From NCBI GenBank assembly GCA_002490665.1, contig DKUL01000020.1, positions 1 through 57,565 on the forward strand: a stretch of DNA of 57,565 nucleotides. Reading direction: 5' to 3'. The position numbers and the translations under genes are program-made. Source of the stretch: Lachnospiraceae bacterium UBA7205. GTDB taxonomy: Bacteria > Bacillota > Clostridia > Lachnospirales > Lachnospiraceae. This document shows, piece after piece, positions 23,379 to 31,582 of the stretch. The notes under the pieces were generated by a model, which was not told the DNA's origin, searched no databases, and saw nothing but the letters and a program-made list of their open reading frames with translations. Position 1 is the first letter of the stretch. Each line of letters begins with the position of its first letter.

Positions 23379-25961
23379 CACGGCTGCCGTCAGTTCGGAA
23401 CCGGTGCTGTCAAGCGCGATTAAAATCGTGTCTCCTGCTGTTACCGCATCTGCAAGTATCAGCCTCGCCGCAAGTGTCTCCACGTATTTCTGGATGTAGC
23501 GCTTCAGCGGTCTCGCACCGTAAACAGGGTCATATCCGTTTTCCACGATAAAGTGCTGTGCCTCTTCCGATAACGCTATCCCAAGCTCCCTGTCCGCGAG
23601 ACGCCTGTTGATGTCTGCAAGTATCAGGCTGATAATGCCGCCTATGTTGTCCTTGGTAAGCGGCTTAAACAAAATTGTCTCGTCAAGCCGGTTTAAGAAC
23701 TCCGGCCTGAAATGCGCCCTGAGCTCTCCCATCACCATTTCCTGCGCGGATGCCTCAATATTGCCTTCACTGTCAATACCGTCAAGCAGATACTGCGCAC
23801 CAATGTTTGATGTCATAATCAGTATCGTATTTTTAAAATCCACTGTCCGTCCCTGTGAGTCCGTGATACGCCCGTCATCAAGCACCTGCAGCAGAATGTT
23901 GAATACATCCGGATGCGCCTTCTCGACCTCGTCGAACAGGACAACGCTGTACGGTTTCCTGCGCACTGCCTCAGTAAGCTGTCCGCCCTCGTCGTAGCCG
24001 ACATATCCCGGAGGCGCTCCAATCAGCCTTGACACGGAATGCTTCTCCATGTACTCACTCATGTCGATACGCACCATGTTGGACTCGTCGTCAAAAAGTG
24101 ATGCGGCAAGCGCCTTGGCAAGTTCTGTCTTGCCAACACCGGTAGGTCCCAGGAACAGGAAGGAACCAATTGGCTTGTCGGGATCCTTGATGCCCGCCTT
24201 GGAGCGGATAATCGCCTCTGTGACCTTTGTCACGCCCTCATCCTGCCCAATCACACGCTTATGCAGCTCCTCGTCCAGATGCAGCGTCTTGTTCCGCTCG
24301 CTCTCATTGAGCTTTGAGACAGGTATCCCTGTCCAGCGCGAGATAATCTTTGCGATTTCATCATCGGAAACGCTCTCGTGCACCAGTGACATCTCCCTGG
24401 AATTTGCATTCTCCTCCTCGCGCTCCAGCTGCCTTTTGAGTTCGGGAAGCCTGCCGTAGCTTAGCTCTGCTGCCTTCTCGAGATTTCCCTCGCGCTGCGC
24501 TATCTGTATCTGGTTATTCAGATCCTCGATGTCCTCCCTGAGCTTCGACAGCTTTTCCACACATGCCTTCTCATTGTCCCACTGTGCCTTGCGGTTGTTA
24601 AATGTTTCCTTATGCTCTGCAAGCTCCGACTGAAGCGCTGCAAGGCGCTCGCCGCTGAGTCTGTCCTCCTCCTTTTTGAGCGCTGCCACCTCAATCTCCA
24701 TCTGCATTATCCTTCTTTGGAGTTCATCCAGTTCCGCAGGCATGGAATCAAGCTCTGTCTTTATCATGGCACACGCCTCGTCCACAAGGTCAATCGCCTT
24801 GTCGGGCAGGAATCTGTCCGTAATATAGCGGTTTGAAAGCACTGCCGCGCTCACAAGGGCATTGTCCATGATTTTGACACCGTGGAATACCTCGTAGCGT
24901 TCCTTTAATCCCCTTAGGATGCTAATCGTATCCTCAACAGTCGGCTCCGAGACCATGACAGGCTGGAAACGCCTTTCCAGCGCGGGATCCTTCTCAATGT
25001 ACTGTCTGTACTCATCCAGTGTCGTCGCACCGATGCAGTGCAGCTCGCCCCTCGCAAGCATGGGCTTGAGCATATTTCCGGCGTCCATGGCACCGTCCGT
25101 CTTGCCCGCTCCGACAATCGTGTGAAGCTCGTCGATAAAAAGAATAATCTGTCCGTCGCTGTTCTTGACATCCTCGAGTACTGCCTTTAACCGCTCCTCG
25201 AACTCGCCCCGGTATTTCGCGCCGGCGACCAGTGCACCCATGTCAAGGGAGAAAATTTTCTTGTCCTTTAAGCCCTGCGGGACATCCCCCCGCACTATAC
25301 GCTGTGCAAGCCCTTCCACAACTGCGGTCTTGCCTACGCCCGGCTCGCCGATTAATACCGGATTGTTCTTTGTCTTTCTGGAAAGAATCCGGATAATGTT
25401 GCGAATCTCGTTATCTCTGCCGATTACGGGGTCAAGCTTCTGGTTTTGTGCCTTCTCCACCAGATCCTGTCCGTATTTCTCAAGGGTGTCATAGGTGGCT
25501 TCCGGATTATCGCTTGTGACTCTCTGGTTGCCCCGCACTTCCGACAGTGTCTTTAAAAACCGCTCCCTTGTAATGCCGTACTCCCTGAAAATCTCCTTGA
25601 TTTCCTTATTCGGGTTCTGAATCAGCGAGAGGAACAGATGCTCGACGGACACATACTCGTCCCCCATCCGTTTTGCCTCATCCTCGGCGCTGATGAGCAC
25701 CTTGTTCAGGTACTGTCCGACATATGGCTGCCCGCCCTGCACCTTGACACGCTTCTCAAGTGCCTTCTCAACCCTGTCCACAAAGTAATCTTTATTGATC
25801 TCCATCTTTTCTATCAGCTTGAGTATCAGGCTGTCATCAATCGTCAGGAGCGCATAGAGCAGATGCTCCTGTTCCAGTTCCTGATTACCATATTCCATCG
25901 CAATCTTTTCACAGCCGTTGACTGCCTCGATTGACTTCTGCGTAAATTTCTGAATATTCAT
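23370..25961 (-). CDS. clpB: ClpB protein disaggregase
   Basis: An 863-aa Hsp100 AAA+ chaperone that threads aggregated proteins with DnaK. It shows the Clp N domain (1-145), NBD1 with Walker A GEPGVGKT near 204, a long coiled-coil middle domain (about 410-530) that separates ClpB from ClpA/C, and NBD2 with GPTGVGKT near 605. The arginine-finger region and sensor motifs look intact. The middle domain and absence of a ClpP loop support ClpB. AGGAGG precedes the ATG. No CIRCE or clear CtsR site lies upstream, only a sigma-A promoter, so control may differ from htpG. Confidence 0.97.
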   Translation of the reverse strand: MNIQKFTQKSIEAVNGCEKIAMEYGNQELEQEHLLYALLTIDDSLILKLIEKMEINKDYFVDRVEKALEKRVKVQGGQPYVGQYLNKVLISAEDEAKRMGDEYVSVEHLFLSLIQNPNKEIKEIFREYGITRERFLKTLSEVRGNQRVTSDNPEATYDTLEKYGQDLVEKAQNQKLDPVIGRDNEIRNIIRILSRKTKNNPVLIGEPGVGKTAVVEGLAQRIVRGDVPQGLKDKKIFSLDMGALVAGAKYRGEFEERLKAVLEDVKNSDGQIILFIDELHTIVGAGKTDGAMDAGNMLKPMLARGELHCIGATTLDEYRQYIEKDPALERRFQPVMVSEPTVEDTISILRGLKERYEVFHGVKIMDNALVSAAVLSNRYITDRFLPDKAIDLVDEACAMIKTELDSMPAELDELQRRIMQMEIEVAALKKEEDRLSGERLAALQSELAEHKETFNNRKAQWDNEKACVEKLSKLREDIEDLNNQIQIAQREGNLEKAAELSYGRLPELKRQLEREEENANSREMSLVHESVSDDEIAKIISRWTGIPVSKLNESERNKTLHLDEELHKRVIGQDEGVTKVTEAIIRSKAGIKDPDKPIGSFLFLGPTGVGKTELAKALAASLFDDESNMVRIDMSEYMEKHSVSRLIGAPPGYVGYDEGGQLTEAVRRKPYSVVLFDEVEKAHPDVFNILLQVLDDGRITDSQGRTVDFKNTILIMTSNIGAQYLLDGIDSEGNIEASAQEMVMGELRAHFRPEFLNRLDETILFKPLTKDNIGGIISLILADINRRLADRELGIALSEEAQHFIVENGYDPVYGARPLKRYIQKYVETLAARLILADAVTAGDTILIALDSTGSELTAAVKK

Positions 25962-26007
25962 AATCTTCCTCCTTTACCAGAAATGCTTTGTTTTATCTGT
26001 TCTATAT

Positions 26008-26037
26008 ATAATATAACACCATTTTTTGATTTGTCAA
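26008..26037 (-). promoter_or_regulatory. sigma-A promoter of clpB
   Basis: Minus-strand TTGACA (26032-26037), an 18-bp spacer and TATTAT (26008-26013). The -35 overlaps the small palindrome TTGACAAATCAA. Confidence 0.7.
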
Positions 26038-26305
26038 TTTAGTTTACACTTTTATTACTTTTTTTATTTCATTTTTAGAACTTATCCCCGGCACATCTTA
26101 CAGTCTTTTTCATCAATAGATAAACATTAACAAATAAATTCAATAAATTCAATAAATTTTCGCTTACATTCTACCGATATTAATAAATATGTGATAAAAT
26201 ATAATTATCATTGACTGGTGCCGACACAGCCTGCGCACTTGTCATATTTATGGTAAACGCAGATTATATCCGCATTTACTTTAAAATCAATTACAGATTT
26301 GAAAG
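26038..26305. other. AT-rich intergenic region
   Basis: No reading frame, RNA or strong hairpin is seen between the clpB promoter and the next plus-strand gene. It is mostly A/T with short repeats of AATAAATTC near 26130-26160. Confidence 0.5.
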
Positions 26306-26851
26306 ATGGTGTATAAGATGATGGATCCAGCCACAGCTTATTTCTTGAAAAAATACTATCCTCACGTGATAAAATGGTGGTTAGTGATGTACAATCCCGA
26401 AGTAGTCCGCATATGGCCCTCCGAGACGGAGAAAGAAGAAGCCCTCCGGCTTGAAGCGGAGGAGAAAAAAGTCCTTGCACTGGAGGACACTGCACTGTCC
26501 GGCGAAAACAACATGGCTGATACAGGCAGTATCGATGAATCTGCATTCAATGCCACAACTGGTTCCTATTCAGGGCTGTACGGTCAGGGGCCTGTCGACG
26601 CGGACACCAAGGCCGCACTTGACGCAATTATGAATGCAACCAGCAGCCAGAACTCCATAGACTCCCTGCTGGCTGCCGGCGGCTCCCCGACTGACGATGT
26701 GATTATCCCGCCGGAACAGGACGAGATTGTAAAAGAGGCGAACGAAATTTACGAGAGGCTTCTGCGCGAGGCCGCCGAGGATGAGGAACGGAAACAGGCT
26801 GAAATTGATGAAATGCGAAGGCAGGCTGACCTAAAGTTTGCACAACAGTAA
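26306..26851 (+). CDS. acidic protein of unknown function
   Basis: Up to 181 aa, soluble and acidic. The N-terminus is aromatic and basic (YFLKKYYPHVIKWWLVMYNP). The middle is low-complexity and rich in Ala, Ser, Asp and Gly, and the C-terminus is a charged helix (EIVKEANEIYERLLREAAED) likely to form a coiled coil. The ribosome site is weak, so the start could be the ATG at 26306, 26318 or 26321. The long palindromic terminator after the stop supports expression. I do not recognise a family. It is convergent with the por operon. Confidence 0.65.
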   Translation: MVYKMMDPATAYFLKKYYPHVIKWWLVMYNPEVVRIWPSETEKEEALRLEAEEKKVLALEDTALSGENNMADTGSIDESAFNATTGSYSGLYGQGPVDADTKAALDAIMNATSSQNSIDSLLAAGGSPTDDVIIPPEQDEIVKEANEIYERLLREAAEDEERKQAEIDEMRRQADLKFAQQ

Positions 26852-26857
26852 TTAAAG

Positions 26858-26904
26858 ACTGTACAAAAAAGAATATCGCAATGCGATATTCTTTTTTGTA
26901 CAGT
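26858..26904. terminator. long bidirectional terminator
   Basis: A 47-nt near-perfect palindrome (23-nt arms at 26858-26880 and 26882-26904) with T-rich flanks. It separates the acidic protein gene from porB, whose stop is 6 nt away. Confidence 0.9.
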
Positions 26905-26909
26905 TTTAT

Positions 26910-27848
26910 TTAATTGCACTTATTCCTGAGTTCTTCCCATCTCCTGTCAATCTCCTCCTGAAACTTTCCGATGAGCTCCTCATTTTCCTTTTTAAACAGA
27001 TGCCGGAAACGCCTCTGCGGCTTTAAAAATTCCTCGATGGGCATTTTGTTCTTAGGCTCATAGTTCAATATCCACTTGCCTTCCACAACCTCAAACAACG
27101 GCCAGTAGCACGTCTCCATCGCCATTTTGCAGATATTCATCATCTCGCTCGGCTCATAGCCCCAGCCCCTCGGGCAGGGTGACAGGACATTGAGGAATGC
27201 TGCCCCGGGCGTGTAGATTGCCTTCTGTGCCTTTGTATACAAATCCTTGAAGTTTGACGTGAAGGTACTCTGCCCCACATAGGGCACATGGTGCTCCGCG
27301 ATGATGGCGGCGAGATCCTTTCGTACCTGCACCTTTCCTGCCGACACCTTGCCTGCCGGCGTCGTTGTCGTATCTGCATACTGCGGCGTTGCCGACGAGC
27401 GCTGTGTGCCCGTGTTCATGTAAGCGCCATTGTCATAGCAGACATACACCATGTCATGGCCGCGCTCCATGGCGCCTGAAAGTGACTGGAAACCGATATC
27501 ATATGTCCCGCCGTCCCCGCCAAATGTAATAAACTTGAAATTGTCCTTTATCTTACCCCTTTTCTTTAACACGCGGTATGCCGTCTCGACACCCGAGAGC
27601 GTTGCCCCGGCATTCTCAAACGCATTGTGGATATAGCTGTCCTCATATGCCGTGTATGGATACATAAAGGAAGAAACCTCAAGGCATCCCGTGGCATTCC
27701 CAATAACTGCCTTGTCCCCTTCCTCCAGTGCACGCAGCACTGTCCGCACTGTAATCGTACCGCCGCAGCCTGCACACATCCTGTGTCCCGGGGCAAGGCG
27801 TTCCGGTTTACTCATGACTTCCTTAAAATTATATGCTGTCTGTTCCAT
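26910..27848 (-). CDS. porB: pyruvate:ferredoxin oxidoreductase, beta subunit
   Basis: A 312-aa thiamine-diphosphate subunit. The N-terminus has RMCAGCGG (two cluster-ligand cysteines), then GNATGCLEV. The TPP/Mg motif is GGDGGTYDIGFQSLSGAMERGHDM with YDNGAYMNTG, and a later cysteine lies in LSPCPRGWG. With the alpha, gamma and delta subunits it oxidises pyruvate to acetyl-CoA and CO2 while reducing ferredoxin, the central reaction of clostridial fermentation. AGGAGG precedes the ATG; it begins 5 nt after porA. A closely related 2-oxoacid (such as 2-oxoisovalerate) cannot be fully excluded. Confidence 0.9.
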   Translation of the reverse strand: MEQTAYNFKEVMSKPERLAPGHRMCAGCGGTITVRTVLRALEEGDKAVIGNATGCLEVSSFMYPYTAYEDSYIHNAFENAGATLSGVETAYRVLKKRGKIKDNFKFITFGGDGGTYDIGFQSLSGAMERGHDMVYVCYDNGAYMNTGTQRSSATPQYADTTTTPAGKVSAGKVQVRKDLAAIIAEHHVPYVGQSTFTSNFKDLYTKAQKAIYTPGAAFLNVLSPCPRGWGYEPSEMMNICKMAMETCYWPLFEVVEGKWILNYEPKNKMPIEEFLKPQRRFRHLFKKENEELIGKFQEEIDRRWEELRNKCN

Positions 27849-27853
27849 GCTCT

Positions 27854-29056
27854 CTAGACCTCCTTTGACTGCTCGCTGCGCAGACCGATATACTCGTACA
27901 TTCCCGTCACCACATGCGTCTGTGCAATCGTTTCGAGATTCCCGTAAACTGTCTTAAAATCGGAAACAGTGATATCCCTGCCGCCAAGTCCGTAAAAATA
28001 ATTTACGGCTTCCACGCTGCTGTGTGCCTGGTACAATGCCGCGCGCACTTCCGCGCCGAGAGGACCGCTTGTCGCTGAAAACATTTCGCTTCTGTCCATA
28101 ATCGCCACAGCCTTCACCCCGGAAAGCGCTTTTGCAATCTCCTCCTCCGGAAATGGCCTGAATACCCTTATCTTGATTAGTCCGACCTTTGCGCCCGTCG
28201 TGTTCCTGATTTCATCAATGGCAGCCTTGCATGTGCCTGCCGCAGAACCAATGATTACAACAGCATACTCCGCATCCTCCATGCAGTATTCTTCAAAAAA
28301 TCCGTATTTACGCCCCGTCATCTCCTCAAACCGGGCAGCCGTCTCGAGAATGACCTCCCTTGCCTGAATCATTGCCTGCCGCTGCGCGCGTTTTGTCTCC
28401 ATATAATAGTTGGACACCGCATACGGTCCCAGCGCCATTTTTTCCTCAGGATGCAGAAGATAATGCTCCGGCTGATATTCGCCGACAAAGCCTTTTACCT
28501 TGTCATCCTCCACAAGCAGTATGTTTTCCACGCCATGGCTTGTGATAAATCCGTCCTGGCAGACCATCACCGGAAGGTGCACGCGCCTGTCCTCGGCAAT
28601 TGGAAACGCCTGTATAAAATTATCGTATACCTCCTGATTGGACTCGGCATAAATCTGAATCCAGCCAGTGTCCCGTGCGCCCATGCTGTCCGAGTGGTCG
28701 GCATTGATATTAATCGGTCCGGAAAGTGCCCTGTTGACCAGCGCAAGCACAATCGGAAGCCTGTTGGAAGCAGCGACATAAAGTTCCTCCCACATCAATG
28801 CCATACCACAGGACGAAGTCGCCGTAATGGCTCTGGCTCCCGCAGCCGATGCGCCGATTGTCGCGCTCATGGCGCTATGTTCACTCTCAACATGGATAAA
28901 TTCCGTGTCAATCTCACCGTTTGCTATGTAATTTGCCACATACTGGGGAATTTCGGTGGATGGTGTAATGGGAAAAGCCGGCATGACATCCGGATTTACC
29001 TGCTTTATGGCATATGCCACAGCCTCATTTCCTGATAAACGTTCTCTGATTGCCAT
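27854..29056 (-). CDS. porA: pyruvate:ferredoxin oxidoreductase, alpha subunit
   Basis: A 400-aa subunit with the pyrimidine-binding domain (AFPITPSTEIPQYVA, HVESEHSAMSATIGASAAGAR, TSSCGMALMWEELYVA) and the substrate-pocket motif RALSGPININADHSD. A transketolase C-like domain follows (VVIIGSAAGTCKAAIDE, RPFPEEEI, DRSEMF). The pocket motif favours pyruvate over branched-chain oxoacids. The start is immediately adjacent to the delta-subunit stop (29057), with GGGAGGG inside that gene's end, so translation is coupled. Cytosolic, oxygen-sensitive complex. Confidence 0.92.
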   Translation of the reverse strand: MAIRERLSGNEAVAYAIKQVNPDVMPAFPITPSTEIPQYVANYIANGEIDTEFIHVESEHSAMSATIGASAAGARAITATSSCGMALMWEELYVAASNRLPIVLALVNRALSGPININADHSDSMGARDTGWIQIYAESNQEVYDNFIQAFPIAEDRRVHLPVMVCQDGFITSHGVENILLVEDDKVKGFVGEYQPEHYLLHPEEKMALGPYAVSNYYMETKRAQRQAMIQAREVILETAARFEEMTGRKYGFFEEYCMEDAEYAVVIIGSAAGTCKAAIDEIRNTTGAKVGLIKIRVFRPFPEEEIAKALSGVKAVAIMDRSEMFSATSGPLGAEVRAALYQAHSSVEAVNYFYGLGGRDITVSDFKTVYGNLETIAQTHVVTGMYEYIGLRSEQSKEV

Positions 29057-29365
29057 TTACTTGCCCTCCCTCATACCAATCGCACCAAATGGACAGACCT
29101 TGGCGCAGATGCCGCAGCCCTTACAATGGTCATAATCAAACGCTTCCCTCTTTCCGGCTGTCACCGGTATGGATGAATCCGGACATACCGGCGTGCACAA
29201 CAGGCACTGTTTGCATTTGTCCTTATCCCATACGGGCGTCGCCGTTCTCCATTCCCCCGTGCAAAAATCCTTTGACGTCGCCGCCTCAAATATTTTATTA
29301 CCCTCCGTGATATCCTGCCACGGACTTTGTTCATTGATTCTGTCGTATATTTTTTCGTTCGCCAT
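29057..29365 (-). CDS. porD: pyruvate:ferredoxin oxidoreductase, delta (ferredoxin) subunit
   Basis: A 102-aa electron-transfer subunit with two 4Fe-4S sites: CKQCLLCTPVCPD and CKGCGICAKVCPFGAI, the standard CxxCxxCxxxCP pattern. It passes electrons from the TPP centre to soluble ferredoxin. The frame is open from 29410; GGAGG eleven nt before the ATG at 29365 and normal family length favour the shorter start. It abuts porA directly. Confidence 0.92.
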   Translation of the reverse strand: MANEKIYDRINEQSPWQDITEGNKIFEAATSKDFCTGEWRTATPVWDKDKCKQCLLCTPVCPDSSIPVTAGKREAFDYDHCKGCGICAKVCPFGAIGMREGK

Positions 29366-29424
29366 ACGTAACTGCAACCTCCATTCCTTTATCCCGCACA
29401 TTCCAAGCATTTATGAAGCGCGTG

Positions 29425-29997
29425 TCACTCTGCCTGTGCAAAGGCAAGTTCAAGCGCCATCATGTTGCCATCAATAACCTCGGGCTTCTTTGCAAACTTA
29501 TGGTGGAAGGAAGCCTTCATCTCTTTCAAAAACTCCTCTTTCCCCATCACCTTTGAAACTGCCACTGTCGCCGCAAGCATCGGCGAATTGGGATAATTCT
29601 TTCCAAGTGCCTTGATGGATATTGCCTTTGCGTCCACTGTGTAGACCGCCCCCTTATAACCGTGGAGTTTGTCAGCAATCTCTTCCCTGCTGCGCGTTGA
29701 ATTGACAATCACCGCCCCCTCCGGGTTCAGCCCTTTTGTCACATCAATGCTTTCCAGCAGGCTTTCATCCACAACAACCACATAATCCGGCTCGTAAATA
29801 TTGGAATGTACCGTAATCGGGTCACTGCTGATGCGGTTATATGCCGTTATCGGCGCCCCCATCCGCTCAGGACCGTATTCCGGAAATCCCTGTACATATT
29901 TTCCTGTCTTAAATGCCACGTCCGCAAGCAGCAGCGCGGCCGTCTTTGCGCCCTGGCCACCGCGGCCATGCCACCTGATTTCAACTGTATCTTTCAT
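29425..29997 (-). CDS. porG: pyruvate:ferredoxin oxidoreductase, gamma subunit
   Basis: A 190-aa subunit of the POR N-like/gamma fold: IRWHGRGGQGAKTAALLLAD (CoA-related glycine loop), GPERMGAPITAYNRI, VVDESLL and ILAATVAVSKVMG-like motifs. It is the first gene of the porG-porD-porA-porB order, a common layout in anaerobes. The frame is open from 30075, but GGAGG seven nt before the ATG at 29997 fixes the start. The ribosome site belongs to the repeated leader also found before the GT2 gene and a 73-aa ORF. Confidence 0.92.
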   Translation of the reverse strand: MKDTVEIRWHGRGGQGAKTAALLLADVAFKTGKYVQGFPEYGPERMGAPITAYNRISSDPITVHSNIYEPDYVVVVDESLLESIDVTKGLNPEGAVIVNSTRSREEIADKLHGYKGAVYTVDAKAISIKALGKNYPNSPMLAATVAVSKVMGKEEFLKEMKASFHHKFAKKPEVIDGNMMALELAFAQAE

Positions 29998-30021
29998 AAT
30001 AGTCCTCCATTCTTGCCAAGG
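29998..30021 (-). repeat. shared ribosome-binding leader, copy 2
   Basis: On the minus strand CCTTGGCAAGAATGGAGGAC precedes TATT and the porG ATG. From TTGGCAAG to GGAGGA it is identical to the copy before the GT2 gene. Confidence 0.65.
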
Positions 30022-30076
30022 TTTCACAGTAAGCTCCATTCTGCCAACAGCCCGCCAATCCGGGTCATTGCACATT

Positions 30077-31000
30077 TCACTGCAAATATTTGTTTATTGT
30101 AACCCTGAACTCAATATCCCCCACACTCAGTATATCATTGTTTTCCAGCTCCATCAATTCATATGGCGGTACCATAATCCCATTTACCAGTGTGTGGTTG
30201 ACACTTTCCAAATCCTGCACAAAATACTTCTGGTTCATCCTGGTTATCAGGCAGTGTTTCCTGCTGACTGCCCTGGACAGCGCCAGTGGAATCACTCCGT
30301 CCGCTTGTTCCTCGTTTCTGCCTATCAGGAAATCATCATCGCTGACGAGAAATTCGTATCTTCCGCCTTTTCCGCTATACAGGAGCTTTAGCACCGCGGA
30401 CTGCCCCGAATGGACATCCGAATCTGCCTTTCCTGATGTCCTACAGCAAATCCGTCCTGTCTCCTCCAGGGCGTCCTCAAGACTCATCTTTCCTGCCCGT
30501 AACATCCGCACAATTTTTCTGGCGTGCGCTGCCTTCTCATCCCGAACACTGGAAACAACGTGCTCCACCGTCTCCTCGAACCGGTCATACCATTTCGTGT
30601 CATCCGCATACCGAAGCTCCCCTGTTATGGGAAGCACGACTGTCATGATGCAGTCCTTGTCCCTGTCATAATAGATATTGTCATATTTGTACCATATGCA
30701 TTCCTTTTTCAGGAATCCATTCTCTTCCACTTTCTTATTAAGATATATCATCTCATACAATAAATCAACCCGTCTGTCCTCTCCAAACTTTGGCATCTCG
30801 TCCATAAGCCGGACAATATGGTCGCCCTCCGCCCGGAAAATCAGTTTTTCCCTGCCGTTTTGCTGGATTCTCCTGTACGGAAGCATCTGCTTTGTATGCT
30901 CCTGCTCCAGTATCCGGCAGCCAATCTCAAAAAACGGATCCATCTCCTGAAACAAAAAGGAAATCTGTTTCTCTTTTGTCTTTACCAGCATGTCCGCCAT
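30077..31000 (-). CDS. FHA-domain protein with DUF6382-like N-terminus
   Basis: A 307-aa cytosolic protein. Residues 1-190 resemble the DUF6382 region found before FHA domains in Firmicutes. The C-terminal 90 residues form an FHA domain: FLIGRNEEQADGVI, LSRAVSRKHCLI, and ESVNHTLVNGIMV, holding the conserved Gly-Arg, Ser-x-x-His and Asn-Gly that bind phosphothreonine. Its start lies inside the end of the upstream gene (74-nt overlap), which implies tight coupling. A Ser/Thr kinase partner is not in this window. It precedes the por operon, but a functional tie to it is not shown. Confidence 0.85.
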   Translation of the reverse strand: MADMLVKTKEKQISFLFQEMDPFFEIGCRILEQEHTKQMLPYRRIQQNGREKLIFRAEGDHIVRLMDEMPKFGEDRRVDLLYEMIYLNKKVEENGFLKKECIWYKYDNIYYDRDKDCIMTVVLPITGELRYADDTKWYDRFEETVEHVVSSVRDEKAAHARKIVRMLRAGKMSLEDALEETGRICCRTSGKADSDVHSGQSAVLKLLYSGKGGRYEFLVSDDDFLIGRNEEQADGVIPLALSRAVSRKHCLITRMNQKYFVQDLESVNHTLVNGIMVPPYELMELENNDILSVGDIEFRVTINKYLQ

Positions 31001-31466
31001 CCCCCACCATATCTTCCTCCTGTTTTCTCAATATCCTTATTGAATCCGATATATTTTCAAAAATATGGGCATTTGCCGCCCTGTCACCTTCCATACACTG
31101 AATCGTGACAATAAATTCCCTGTTCCTGTAATTTCCAAGCAGGAAAATATTATAAAAACAATACCCTGTCACATGCGACAGGTACTTTATTTCCCCATAC
31201 GTCCGCCTATTGATGACACGCTTCGTGACATGAATACATTCAAAATGACCGATATCCTTACAAAAGCTTTTGTAATATTCATTTAACCGGATGCCAAGAT
31301 TATCTTCTGTCAGGTCAGCTGCCCCTCTCGTGACCTGAACCACCGTCCTTTTATCCCTGGACAGCCAGCTGTTCTGTGACGGTACAAAGGATTCTGACGG
31401 TCTGATATCCGACGGAATCATTATCTCAATCCCATCATCATAAAGCCGGTATTTTGTGTAAAGCAT
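30927..31466 (-). CDS. unknown protein, partner of the FHA protein
   Basis: A 179-aa soluble protein with no signal or membrane segment. The core has alternating strands (RTVVQVTRGAADLTEDNLG, YGEIKYLSHVTGYCFYNIFLLG, REFIVTIQCME) and ends in a charged tail encoded in the region shared with the FHA gene. AAAGGA ten nt before the ATG supports the start. The overlapping arrangement suggests a heteromeric pair. I do not recognise a named family; it may be a small domain that senses or scaffolds for the FHA protein. Confidence 0.75.
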   Translation of the reverse strand: MLYTKYRLYDDGIEIMIPSDIRPSESFVPSQNSWLSRDKRTVVQVTRGAADLTEDNLGIRLNEYYKSFCKDIGHFECIHVTKRVINRRTYGEIKYLSHVTGYCFYNIFLLGNYRNREFIVTIQCMEGDRAANAHIFENISDSIRILRKQEEDMVGDGGHAGKDKRETDFLFVSGDGSVF

Positions 31467-31524
31467 CGCAATGTTTTCCTTTCCGCGTCCGTATTGATTC
31501 AGGCAGGGAACCGGGTACCGTGCG

Positions 31525-31560
31525 CAAAATGAACGCTGCCACCTCCGTGTGACAGCGTTC
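31525..31560 (-). terminator. probable terminator of guaB
   Basis: GAACGCTG (31531-31538) pairs with CAGCGTTC (31553-31560), with a partial CAC/GTG extension. ATTTTG follows on the minus strand. It is 22 nt after the guaB stop and before the next gene. Confidence 0.7.
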
Positions 31561-31582
31561 CGATTTTCTTTCAGTCAGGAAA

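Noticed and set aside
26008..26037. CtsR or CIRCE operator before clpB
   Set aside because: The TTGACAAATCAA palindrome does not match the tandem heptamers of CtsR or the CIRCE consensus.
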